Below the pieces are notes generated by a model that was given only the letters and a program-made list of their open reading frames with translations, was not told the DNA's origin and made no database searches. Shown piece by piece: positions 9,953-16,427 of a stretch of 32,418 nt of DNA. Position 1 is the stretch's first letter. Each line of letters opens with the position of its first letter. The stretch is from Roseovarius gaetbuli (GTDB lineage Bacteria > Pseudomonadota > Alphaproteobacteria > Rhodobacterales > Rhodobacteraceae), in assembly GCF_900172365.1 (NCBI RefSeq), contig NZ_FWFJ01000045.1:1-32418 (forward strand). Direction: 5' to 3'. A program made the position numbers and the translations under genes.

Positions 9953-10771
9953 CTAAACGCCCAGTTTTGCGTGCACCTCTGCCAGATCAATTTCACCGAT
10001 CGGCATCTTGTTACCCGGATTCTCAAAGTCATATTTGAACACTTCGAAATCGCGTTTGTAGATTTCATAGACAAGGTGCATCGACAGGTCGTCAAAATAA
10101 TCCTCGACCGGATGGGCGCGCTTCGGGCCGTGCCCCTCGGATTCGTTGAACCGGGGCATGTTCTTGAGGTCAACCTCGTGTGGGGTGTTTATCGAGTCGA
10201 GCACCTCTTGCATGCCTTCGTTGAACTTTTCGGTCCAGAAGATCTTGTCATAGGTGCCGCCGTTCACGATGAAGGTCGAGACATGCCCGGACATGGCGGA
10301 CCAGTGAATATCAGGCTCCATCGGGCGTTTCCAACGGATGGTGTCGCGGGCAAACAAAAGAAAGCGGCGAAAGCTTTTGATCTGGTCAAAGTCCTGTTTG
10401 CCATCATCACCGCCAACCTCGATCCCGTATTTCTGGATCAGGGTCGGAACAAGCTTGCCGCGATAGCGTTTGCCATTGCGCTGAATGCCGCAAATCTTGT
10501 CGAAAAAGCTCGACAGGATGCGGGTATAAGGATTGCGCACACAGGTGAAGGCATAAGACGTGTGGGTTTTGACGTTCGCGTTGATCAGCCTTTGGCTATC
10601 TTCGCGGGCCCATTTATGCAGGCCCTCGGTGGCATCATGAATGTCGCCGTCAAAAAATTCGCCATGATCCGAATAATAAAGCGCCTGACCAATTGTCGAA
10701 CACGCACATTTCGGCACAACGCGGTAAACCACGCTCTCACTCTCGGTCATCCAGGTGCCTGGGAACCCCAT
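9953..10771 (-). CDS. Sulfotransferase family protein
   Basis: A 272-residue protein of the carbohydrate sulfotransferase type, which moves sulfate from PAPS to a hydroxyl of a glycan. The 5'-phosphosulfate loop is VPKCACSTI (residues 19-27) and the 3'-phosphate site is RNPYTRILSSF (79-89), both clear. It has no signal peptide or membrane segment, so it should act in the cytoplasm on a nucleotide-linked or lipid-linked sugar, or at the inner face of the membrane. The start at 10771 has GGAGG ten bases upstream. It is divergent from a GT14 glycosyltransferase 150 bases away, which suggests a shared glycan product. The acceptor is unknown. Confidence 0.85.
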   Translation of the reverse strand: MGFPGTWMTESESVVYRVVPKCACSTIGQALYYSDHGEFFDGDIHDATEGLHKWAREDSQRLINANVKTHTSYAFTCVRNPYTRILSSFFDKICGIQRNGKRYRGKLVPTLIQKYGIEVGGDDGKQDFDQIKSFRRFLLFARDTIRWKRPMEPDIHWSAMSGHVSTFIVNGGTYDKIFWTEKFNEGMQEVLDSINTPHEVDLKNMPRFNESEGHGPKRAHPVEDYFDDLSMHLVYEIYKRDFEVFKYDFENPGNKMPIGEIDLAEVHAKLGV

Positions 10772-10921
10772 ATTTACTGCCTCCGCACACTGCTGCCTGT
10801 TTTTTGCAGCTTTAATTATGTCTACCCGGTTAAAAAAACCAAAGAAAGTCTGTTTATTCAGACTGTCTTCACGGCTATTGCTATAGACAATCTATGAACT
10901 CAGGGTTGAATCGTTTCTAAT
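10772..10921. promoter_or_regulatory. Shared upstream region of sulfotransferase and glycosyltransferase
   Basis: A 150-base, AT-rich divergent gap. It holds a small inverted repeat AGTCTG (10847-10852) / CAGACT (10859-10864) and, near the sulfotransferase ribosome site, GCTGC (10792-10796) / GCAGC (10806-10810). A weak promoter-like pair for the glycosyltransferase is TTCACG-N17-TCTATG ending near 10895. No strong consensus promoter is present in either direction. Confidence 0.35.
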
Positions 10922-12499
10922 ATGGCAAAAATAGCGTTCATCCTTTTGTGCCATAAAGACCCCGAGGCGATTGTTCGCCAGGCAGAAATGCTTACGGCCG
11001 TGGGCGATTACATCGCGATCCATTTCGATGCCCGCGCCAATCCCGAGCATTTCGAACAGATCAAAACAGAACTTGCCGACAATCCCAACGTGGTGTTTGC
11101 CAGGAAGCGGATCAAATGCGGCTGGGGTGAATGGTCGCTTGTTCAGGCCACGCTTTATGCCGTCGAGGCCGCGGTTGATGCCTTTCCGCGCGCCACGCAT
11201 TTCTACATGTTGTCGGGCGATTGCGCGCCGATCAAATCCGCCAGCTATGCGCATGAATTTCTGGATTCTTCGGATGTCGATTACATCGAAAGCTTTGATT
11301 ATTTCGACAGCGACTGGATCAAGACCGGGATGAAGGAAGAGCGGCTGATTTATCGCCACTTCTTTAATGAACGGACCCAGCCAAAGCGGTTTTATGCCAC
11401 GTACAACCTGCAAACCAAGCTTGGGCTGACCCGCGAAATTCCGCGTGATATCCAGATTCAGATCGGAAGCCAGTGGTGGTGCCTGCGTCGGCGCACCATC
11501 GAGTGGATCATCGACTTTACGCGCAAACGCCGCGACGTGATGCGGTTCTTTCGCACCACCTGGATTCCGGATGAGACATTTTTTCAGACACTGGTGCGCC
11601 ATCTCGTGCCGGAAAAAGAGATCAGCACCCGAACCCTGACCTTTTTGATGTTCACCGATTACGGCATGCCGGTGACCTTTTATAACGATCACTACGATCT
11701 TTTGCTAGGTCAGGATTATCTCTTTACCCGCAAGATCAGCCCCGAAGCACTAGAGCTCAAGCGCCGTCTTGGCACGCTTTATGCCAATGACAACGCGAAC
11801 TTCCAGATTTCCGACGAGGGGCGCAGCCTGTTCAAGTTCCTGTCAGCGCGGGGGCGTGACGGGCGGCGTTTTGCAAGCCGGTTCTGGGAAACCGAAAGCA
11901 GCCTTGGTCGCGAGCGCGAGTTGATGATCGTGGTCTGCAAGAAATGGCATGTGGCCAAGCGTCTGATGGAGCGGATTCGTCAGGTCACCAACCTGCCCGC
12001 GATCGAGTACCTGTTTAACGAAGAGGGCACGGCCCTGCCGGACCTTGGCGGGATTCAGGGCACGCTGGCCAAACGAACGCGCCATCGCCGTGCCTTGATG
12101 CGGATGCTGTTTGATTACTACGAAACGGATCGCCTTATCGTCTGCATGGATCCCGGAAGCATCGACCTGTTGCAGGATTTTTGTGGGGATCGCGCGACGA
12201 CCAAGCTTTTGGAGGTGCAGTGCGATTTCACCGATGAATACCTCGTCGGGCACGCCATGCGCGTCGGATTGGCCGGTGAACAAACGCCCAAGGATACGCT
12301 TGAGCGGCTCTTGCCGACGATCCGGGGTGACATGACCTATGAAAGCGACTGCATCCGCGATTCAGAATTTGAAAACCATCTGATCCTGCGCGAATCCGAC
12401 GAGCGCGATCAGCATGCCGATCTTCTGGTGCGCTTCCTTGATATCTCGCGCGAAAAGGCGCAGGAAATCACCCAACAAGATCACCTATTTGCAGACTGA
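10922..12499 (+). CDS. GT14 (core-2/I-branching) beta-1,6-N-acetylglucosaminyltransferase-like protein with C-terminal DUF5928-type domain
   Basis: A 525-residue cytoplasmic protein. The N-terminal half (about 1-280) resembles bacterial GT14 enzymes that add beta-1,6-linked GlcNAc or xylose: AKIAFILLCHKDP at the start, CGWGEWSLVQATL (about 63-75), then HFYMLSGDCAPI and SQWWCLRRRTIEWI. The C-terminal part (about 330-525) starts with ELMIVVCKKWHVAKRLMERI and matches what I recall as DUF5928, a domain fused to such enzymes in Rhodobacteraceae; its role is unknown. No signal peptide. No good Shine-Dalgarno precedes the ATG, but the conserved start supports it. The HIT gene follows after eight bases. 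Donor and acceptor are not known; the sulfotransferase next door suggests a sulfated surface or capsular glycan. Confidence 0.82.
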   Translation: MAKIAFILLCHKDPEAIVRQAEMLTAVGDYIAIHFDARANPEHFEQIKTELADNPNVVFARKRIKCGWGEWSLVQATLYAVEAAVDAFPRATHFYMLSGDCAPIKSASYAHEFLDSSDVDYIESFDYFDSDWIKTGMKEERLIYRHFFNERTQPKRFYATYNLQTKLGLTREIPRDIQIQIGSQWWCLRRRTIEWIIDFTRKRRDVMRFFRTTWIPDETFFQTLVRHLVPEKEISTRTLTFLMFTDYGMPVTFYNDHYDLLLGQDYLFTRKISPEALELKRRLGTLYANDNANFQISDEGRSLFKFLSARGRDGRRFASRFWETESSLGRERELMIVVCKKWHVAKRLMERIRQVTNLPAIEYLFNEEGTALPDLGGIQGTLAKRTRHRRALMRMLFDYYETDRLIVCMDPGSIDLLQDFCGDRATTKLLEVQCDFTDEYLVGHAMRVGLAGEQTPKDTLERLLPTIRGDMTYESDCIRDSEFENHLILRESDERDQHADLLVRFLDISREKAQEITQQDHLFAD

Positions 12500-12507
12500 G
12501 GACCGCC

Positions 12508-12894
12508 ATGCCCTATGCCTATGACGACCAGAACATTTTCGCCAAGATCCTGCGCGGCGAAATCCCCAACAAGACCGTTCTGGAAACCGAGCACAGCCTT
12601 GCATTTCATGACGTCGCGCCACAGGCGCCGGTGCATGTGCTGGTGATCCCGAAAGGGCCTTATGTGTGTCACGATCATTTTGCGCTTGCCGCCACGGACG
12701 CCGAAATCGTTGATTTCACCCGCACCGTGGGCGAGGTTTGCCGCCTGAGCGGCGTGCAACCGGGCGAAGGCGGCGAAGGGTTTCGCAGCATAAGCAATGC
12801 CGGCGAGCATGGCGTGCAAGAGGTGCCGCATTTCCATCTGCATGTCCTGGGCGGTCGTCCGCTTGGCCGGATGGTTGCACGCGCCAAGGACTAG
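12508..12894 (+). CDS. HIT-family (HINT-type) nucleotide hydrolase
   Basis: A 128-residue histidine-triad protein. The active-site triad is HFHLHVLGG, with His108, His110 and His112; the opening NIFAKILRGEIP is typical of HINT proteins. These enzymes hydrolyse adenosine 5'-phosphoramidates and related AMP-linked compounds. It follows the GT14 gene by eight bases and is probably co-transcribed. Whether it has any part in glycan or sulfonucleotide chemistry is open; HINT genes are widespread housekeeping genes. Confidence 0.93.
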   Translation: MPYAYDDQNIFAKILRGEIPNKTVLETEHSLAFHDVAPQAPVHVLVIPKGPYVCHDHFALAATDAEIVDFTRTVGEVCRLSGVQPGEGGEGFRSISNAGEHGVQEVPHFHLHVLGGRPLGRMVARAKD

Positions 12895-12972
12895 CGCTTC
12901 GCGGCTTGCAGGTCTGGCGATGTGCACCCATATGTGGGCCAGGTATTTCAGGCAGGATATACAGGCAGGCCC

Positions 12973-13767
12973 ATGATTTCTCGCATTCGCGTCGGCAGTT
13001 TTCTCGATAAATCCAGCGTTCAAAACTTCATTCTTGGGGTCATCCTGTTCAATGCTCTCATTCTGGGCATGGAAACTTCGGCCCCGATCATGGACCGGGC
13101 CGGCGGGCTTATTACCCTGCTGGATCAGCTCTGTCTTGCGGTCTTCGTGGTCGAAATCGCGGCCAAGCTTTTTGCCCGCGGTGTGGCGGGGTTTTTCTCG
13201 CGCGGCTGGAATATCTTTGATTTCGTGATTGTCGGCATCTCTCTTGTGCCGGCCACGCAAGGCCTTTCGGTGTTGCGCGCGCTGCGCATCCTGCGGCTTT
13301 TGCGGGTGGTGTCGGTGGCGCCGTCCTTGCGCCGCGTGGTCGAGGGGCTGGTCAATGCCCTGCCGGGGATGGGGTCGGTGTTTCTGTTGATGGGGATGCT
13401 GTTTTACATCGGCTCGGTCATGGCGACCAAGCTTTTCGGCGCGCATTTCCCCGAGTGGTTCGGCGATCTGGGGCGCTCTGCCTATTCGCTGTTTCAGATC
13501 ATGACGCTTGAATCCTGGTCGATGGGCATCGTGCGCCCGGTGATGGAGGTGTTCCCCTATGCCTGGGCGTTTTTCGTGCCTTTCATCATGGTTACCACAT
13601 TCGCCGTGGTGAACCTTCTGGTCGGTCTGATCGTCAATTCAATGCAGGATGCGCACCATGCCGAAGATGTCGAGAAAACCGACAATTACCGCGACGAGGT
13701 CATGGGGCGGCTCGCCACTATCGAGGCGCTGCTTAAGGCGGATCAGGCCAAAAGCCGACTGGACTAG
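12973..13767 (+). CDS. Voltage-gated sodium channel, NaChBac/NavAb type
   Basis: A 264-residue single-domain 6-TM channel subunit that forms tetramers in the inner membrane. The N-terminal helix FLDKSSVQNFILGVILFNALILGMETS matches NavAb-type channels in pattern. S4 has four gating arginines at three-residue spacing (Arg102, 105, 108, 111; LRALRILRLLR). The selectivity filter is TLESWSM (178-184), identical to that of known sodium-selective bacterial channels. S6 ends with VVNLLVGLIVNSM, then a C-terminal coiled coil (about 230-260). ATG at 12973 was chosen over an upstream in-frame GTG (12922) because homologues start here. Its TAG stop overlaps the stop of the convergent GlxA gene (CTAG at 13764-13767). 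Likely linked to sodium-based motility or pH control. Confidence 0.93.
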   Translation: MISRIRVGSFLDKSSVQNFILGVILFNALILGMETSAPIMDRAGGLITLLDQLCLAVFVVEIAAKLFARGVAGFFSRGWNIFDFVIVGISLVPATQGLSVLRALRILRLLRVVSVAPSLRRVVEGLVNALPGMGSVFLLMGMLFYIGSVMATKLFGAHFPEWFGDLGRSAYSLFQIMTLESWSMGIVRPVMEVFPYAWAFFVPFIMVTTFAVVNLLVGLIVNSMQDAHHAEDVEKTDNYRDEVMGRLATIEALLKADQAKSRLD

Positions 13768-14729
13768 GTGTCGCGATAGCGCGACGGCGCCTCACCAAAC
13801 TGCGCGCTATAGGCCCGCGAGAAATGCGAGGAGCTGGCAAAGCCCGTCGCAAGCGCAACCTCGGTCAGCGACAGCGCCGAATTGCGCAACAGGTTCTGCG
13901 CCCGCTCCAGCCGTAATTCGCGGTAGTATCCCATCGTCGTCTGGCCAAGCTTGTTCTGAAACAACCGGTTGAGCTGCCGGGTCGAGAGCCGCGCCAGCTT
14001 TGCAAGCTGTTCAAGGCGCAGAGGATCGGCGATATTGCCTTCCATCGCCTCGACCGCGTCAAGAATGGCCGGGGCATGGGTGCCCACCCTCTCGACAAGC
14101 CCTGATCGCTGTGGGCCGGTGGGGGGGCGAATCTCGGTATGCATGAACCAGTCGCTGACGTGGCGGGCGAAATCGGCGCCGTGATGCTGGGCGATCAGCG
14201 CATGCATAAGGTCCATCGGCGCCGTGCCCCCGGCACAGGTCATCCGGTCGCGATCAATCACGTAAAGCGTCCGTTCAACCATCAGATGCGGCGAGATTTC
14301 CGCCAATGCACTAGCATATTCCCAATGTACCGTCATCCGCCGCCCCGCCATAAGCCCGGCGCGCGCCAGGATGATCGGCCCGCCCGACACGCCGCCCATG
14401 ATCACCCCGGCGCGCGCCTGTCGCGTTAGCCAGGCGGACATGGTGCGCCCCGGATAGAGGGCCGGATCGCCCCCCGCGACAACAAAGAGGTAATCAAGCC
14501 TCAGATCGGCGCCCGGCACCGCCTGTGGCTTGATTTCCGCGGCCCCCGAGCTTGCGACCGGCATGGCCGTGGCGGCGATGTTGATCACCTCGTAAAGCGT
14601 GCGCCCGGCCAAAAGGTTCGCGGCGCGCCAGGGCTCGGTTGTGGCGGCATAAGACATAAGCGCAAAGCCCTCGATCGGCAGAATGCCGATTCGAAGCGGT
14701 TTTGTTCGGTTTCGTGCCGTCTTGTCCAT
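13764..14729 (-). CDS. GlxA-type AraC-family regulator next to soxB
   Basis: A 321-residue regulator with an N-terminal DJ-1/PfpI-like domain (about 10-180, including PLRIGILPIEGFALMSYA and VIMGGVSGGPIILARAGLM) and a C-terminal AraC double helix-turn-helix (about 225-318: LRLEQLAKLARLSTRQLNRLF, then LTEVALATGFASSSHFSRAY). This is the layout of GbdR, CdhR and SouR, which sense glycine betaine, carnitine or sarcosine and activate the matching catabolic genes. It is divergent from soxB with about 90 bases between, so a sarcosine- or betaine-responsive activator of sox is the best inference. The start was set at the ATG at 14729; an in-frame TTG lies ten codons upstream. The last bases overlap the channel gene tail to tail. 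Confidence 0.88.
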   Translation of the reverse strand: MDKTARNRTKPLRIGILPIEGFALMSYAATTEPWRAANLLAGRTLYEVINIAATAMPVASSGAAEIKPQAVPGADLRLDYLFVVAGGDPALYPGRTMSAWLTRQARAGVIMGGVSGGPIILARAGLMAGRRMTVHWEYASALAEISPHLMVERTLYVIDRDRMTCAGGTAPMDLMHALIAQHHGADFARHVSDWFMHTEIRPPTGPQRSGLVERVGTHAPAILDAVEAMEGNIADPLRLEQLAKLARLSTRQLNRLFQNKLGQTTMGYYRELRLERAQNLLRNSALSLTEVALATGFASSSHFSRAYSAQFGEAPSRYRDT

Positions 14730-14818
14730 ATTGGATATGTAAGTGGCTTTTTCAGGCAAGTCTATCGCGGGATTAACCGCAATGCTGGATCAAGGACATC
14801 AACAGGATTCTTTGGCTC
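14727..14818. promoter_or_regulatory. Divergent control region between the GlxA-type regulator and soxB
   Basis: A short gap holding a perfect inverted repeat CATAT-TGG-ATATG (14727-14739), which overlaps the regulator's own start codon, and GCGG-N6-CCGC (14767-14780). Close to soxB lies ATCAA repeated at nine-base spacing (from 14789 and 14798), then AGGA as the ribosome site. The palindrome over the start codon could serve autoregulation. None matches a published site I can name. Confidence 0.35.
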
Positions 14819-16069
14819 ATGCGCTATTCTGCCTTAAAAATTCTCCGCGAGGGGCTGACCGGGAACAAAGGTTGGAAACCTGTCTGGCGCGAGCCCGATC
14901 CAAAACCGGAATATGACATCGTGATCATCGGCGGCGGTGGTCACGGTCTTGCCACGGCCTATTACCTCGCCCGCGAATTCGGGATGCGCAACATTGCGGT
15001 TCTCGAAAAGGGCTGGATCGGATCAGGCAATATCGGGCGCAACACCACGATCATCCGCTCCAATTACATGCTGCCGGGCAACGAGCCGTTTTATGAAATG
15101 TCGCTCAAGCTCTGGGAAGGGCTTGAACAGGATTTCAACTATAATGCCATGGTCAGCCAGCGCTCGATCCTGAACCTGTTTCATTCGGACGCACAGCGGG
15201 ACGCCTTCGTGCGCCGCGCCAACGCGATGTTTCTAGCCGGCGCCGATGCCGAGCTTGCAACCACCGAACAGCTTCGCGCCGAATTGCCGTTTCTCGATTA
15301 TGAAAACGCGCGCTTCCCGATCAAGGGCGGCCTGTTTCAGCGACGCGGCGGCACGGTGCGTCACGATGCGGTGGCCTGGGGCTATGCGCGCGGCGCTGAT
15401 GAGCGCGGCGTCGATATCATCCAGAACTGCGAAGTGACCGGCTTTGACATCGAGAACGGCAAATGCCGCGGTGTTCAAACCTCGCGCGGTGCCATTCGCG
15501 CACGCAAGGTCGCGGTCTGTGTTGCCGGCTCTTCCGGCCGGGTGATGGCGCAGGCGGGCATGCGCCTTCCGATCGAAAGCCATGTTCTCCAGGCGTTTGT
15601 GACCGAGGGCCTCAAACCGGTCCTGCCCGGCGTGATCACCTTTGGCGCGGGTCATTTCTATGTAAGTCAATCCGACAAGGGCGGGCTTGTGTTTGGCGGC
15701 GATATCGACGGCTATAATTCTTACGCGCAACGCGGCAACCTGCCCGTGGTAGAGGATGTCGCCGAGGGCGGCATGGCAATCATGCCGATGATCGGGCGCG
15801 CCCGCCTGCTGCGAAGCTGGGGCGGCATCATGGATATGTCGATGGATGGCTCTCCCTTCATCGACAAGACCGATATCGACGGGCTCTATTTCAACGGCGG
15901 CTGGTGTTATGGCGGCTTCAAGGCAACGCCCGCCAGCGGCCTGTGCTATGCGCATCTTCTCGCCAAGGACACGCCGCATCCGGTGGCCACGCAAATGCGG
16001 CTTGATCGCTTCAAGCGGGGCAACCTGATCGACGAAAAAGGTCAGGGCAATCAGCCCAACCTGCATTGA
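14819..16069 (+). CDS. soxB: Sarcosine oxidase subunit beta
   Basis: The catalytic flavoprotein subunit of heterotetrameric sarcosine oxidase, which oxidises sarcosine to glycine, with the methyl carbon passed to tetrahydrofolate or released as formaldehyde. At 416 residues it is normal length. The FAD-binding GGGGHG is at 38-43. The block RRGGTVRHDAVAWG carries His182, aligned with the histidine that covalently binds FMN in characterised SoxB. The C-terminal GGWCYGGFKATPASG is also typical. First gene of soxBDAG. Not to be confused with the thiosulfate-oxidation gene of the same name. Confidence 0.96.
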   Translation: MRYSALKILREGLTGNKGWKPVWREPDPKPEYDIVIIGGGGHGLATAYYLAREFGMRNIAVLEKGWIGSGNIGRNTTIIRSNYMLPGNEPFYEMSLKLWEGLEQDFNYNAMVSQRSILNLFHSDAQRDAFVRRANAMFLAGADAELATTEQLRAELPFLDYENARFPIKGGLFQRRGGTVRHDAVAWGYARGADERGVDIIQNCEVTGFDIENGKCRGVQTSRGAIRARKVAVCVAGSSGRVMAQAGMRLPIESHVLQAFVTEGLKPVLPGVITFGAGHFYVSQSDKGGLVFGGDIDGYNSYAQRGNLPVVEDVAEGGMAIMPMIGRARLLRSWGGIMDMSMDGSPFIDKTDIDGLYFNGGWCYGGFKATPASGLCYAHLLAKDTPHPVATQMRLDRFKRGNLIDEKGQGNQPNLH

Positions 16070-16139
16070 GGCGCGCGCATATGACCTTTCACCGTTCTAA
16101 AAATACTCAAGTCCAACCGCTGACAAAGGGCACGGACGC

Positions 16140-16427
16140 ATGATCATCAATCACCCCCTTCTTGGCCCCCGCGATGCTGCCGAATTCGTCTATCTCGGCG
16201 ATGCCTCCCTGATCGAGCGCCCCGACTGGCAGGCGAGCGATGCCGCCGAGGCGTTCCATGAATACGGCTATCTGCGTGACAATCCGGCGGGCAAGCATGC
16301 CGAGCTTTGGTATCACGAACAGGGCGACCGCTCTTGGCTCGTGGTGACACGCGACACCACCACCCATGAAATCACGTCTGTCGAGATGGCCCGCGATGTG
16401 GCCCGGGCAAAGGGGCGCAGCAAATGA
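16140..16427 (+). CDS. soxD: Sarcosine oxidase subunit delta (cysteine-free variant)
   Basis: A 95-residue subunit. The frame LLGPRDAAEFVYLGDA, then LRDNPAGKHAELWYH and VTRDTTTHEI, is clearly SoxD. In characterised SoxD the N-terminus is CPYCGPR, whose cysteines bind zinc with a later His/Cys pair; here it reads NHPLLGPR, and the whole protein has no cysteine. It therefore probably cannot bind the usual zinc. The same variant appears familiar from other Rhodobacteraceae, so it is likely a subtype and not damage. It follows soxB by 70 bases; its stop overlaps the soxA start (ATGA). Confidence 0.93.
   Translation: MIINHPLLGPRDAAEFVYLGDASLIERPDWQASDAAEAFHEYGYLRDNPAGKHAELWYHEQGDRSWLVVTRDTTTHEITSVEMARDVARAKGRSK

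Noticed and set aside
12481..13446. Minus-strand frame of 321 codons opposite the HIT and channel genes
   Set aside because: Antisense to two clear genes and made of low-complexity His/Arg sequence.
14819..16069. SoxB of thiosulfate oxidation
   Set aside because: The shared name is misleading; FAD-binding motif, FMN histidine block and neighbours show sarcosine oxidase beta.
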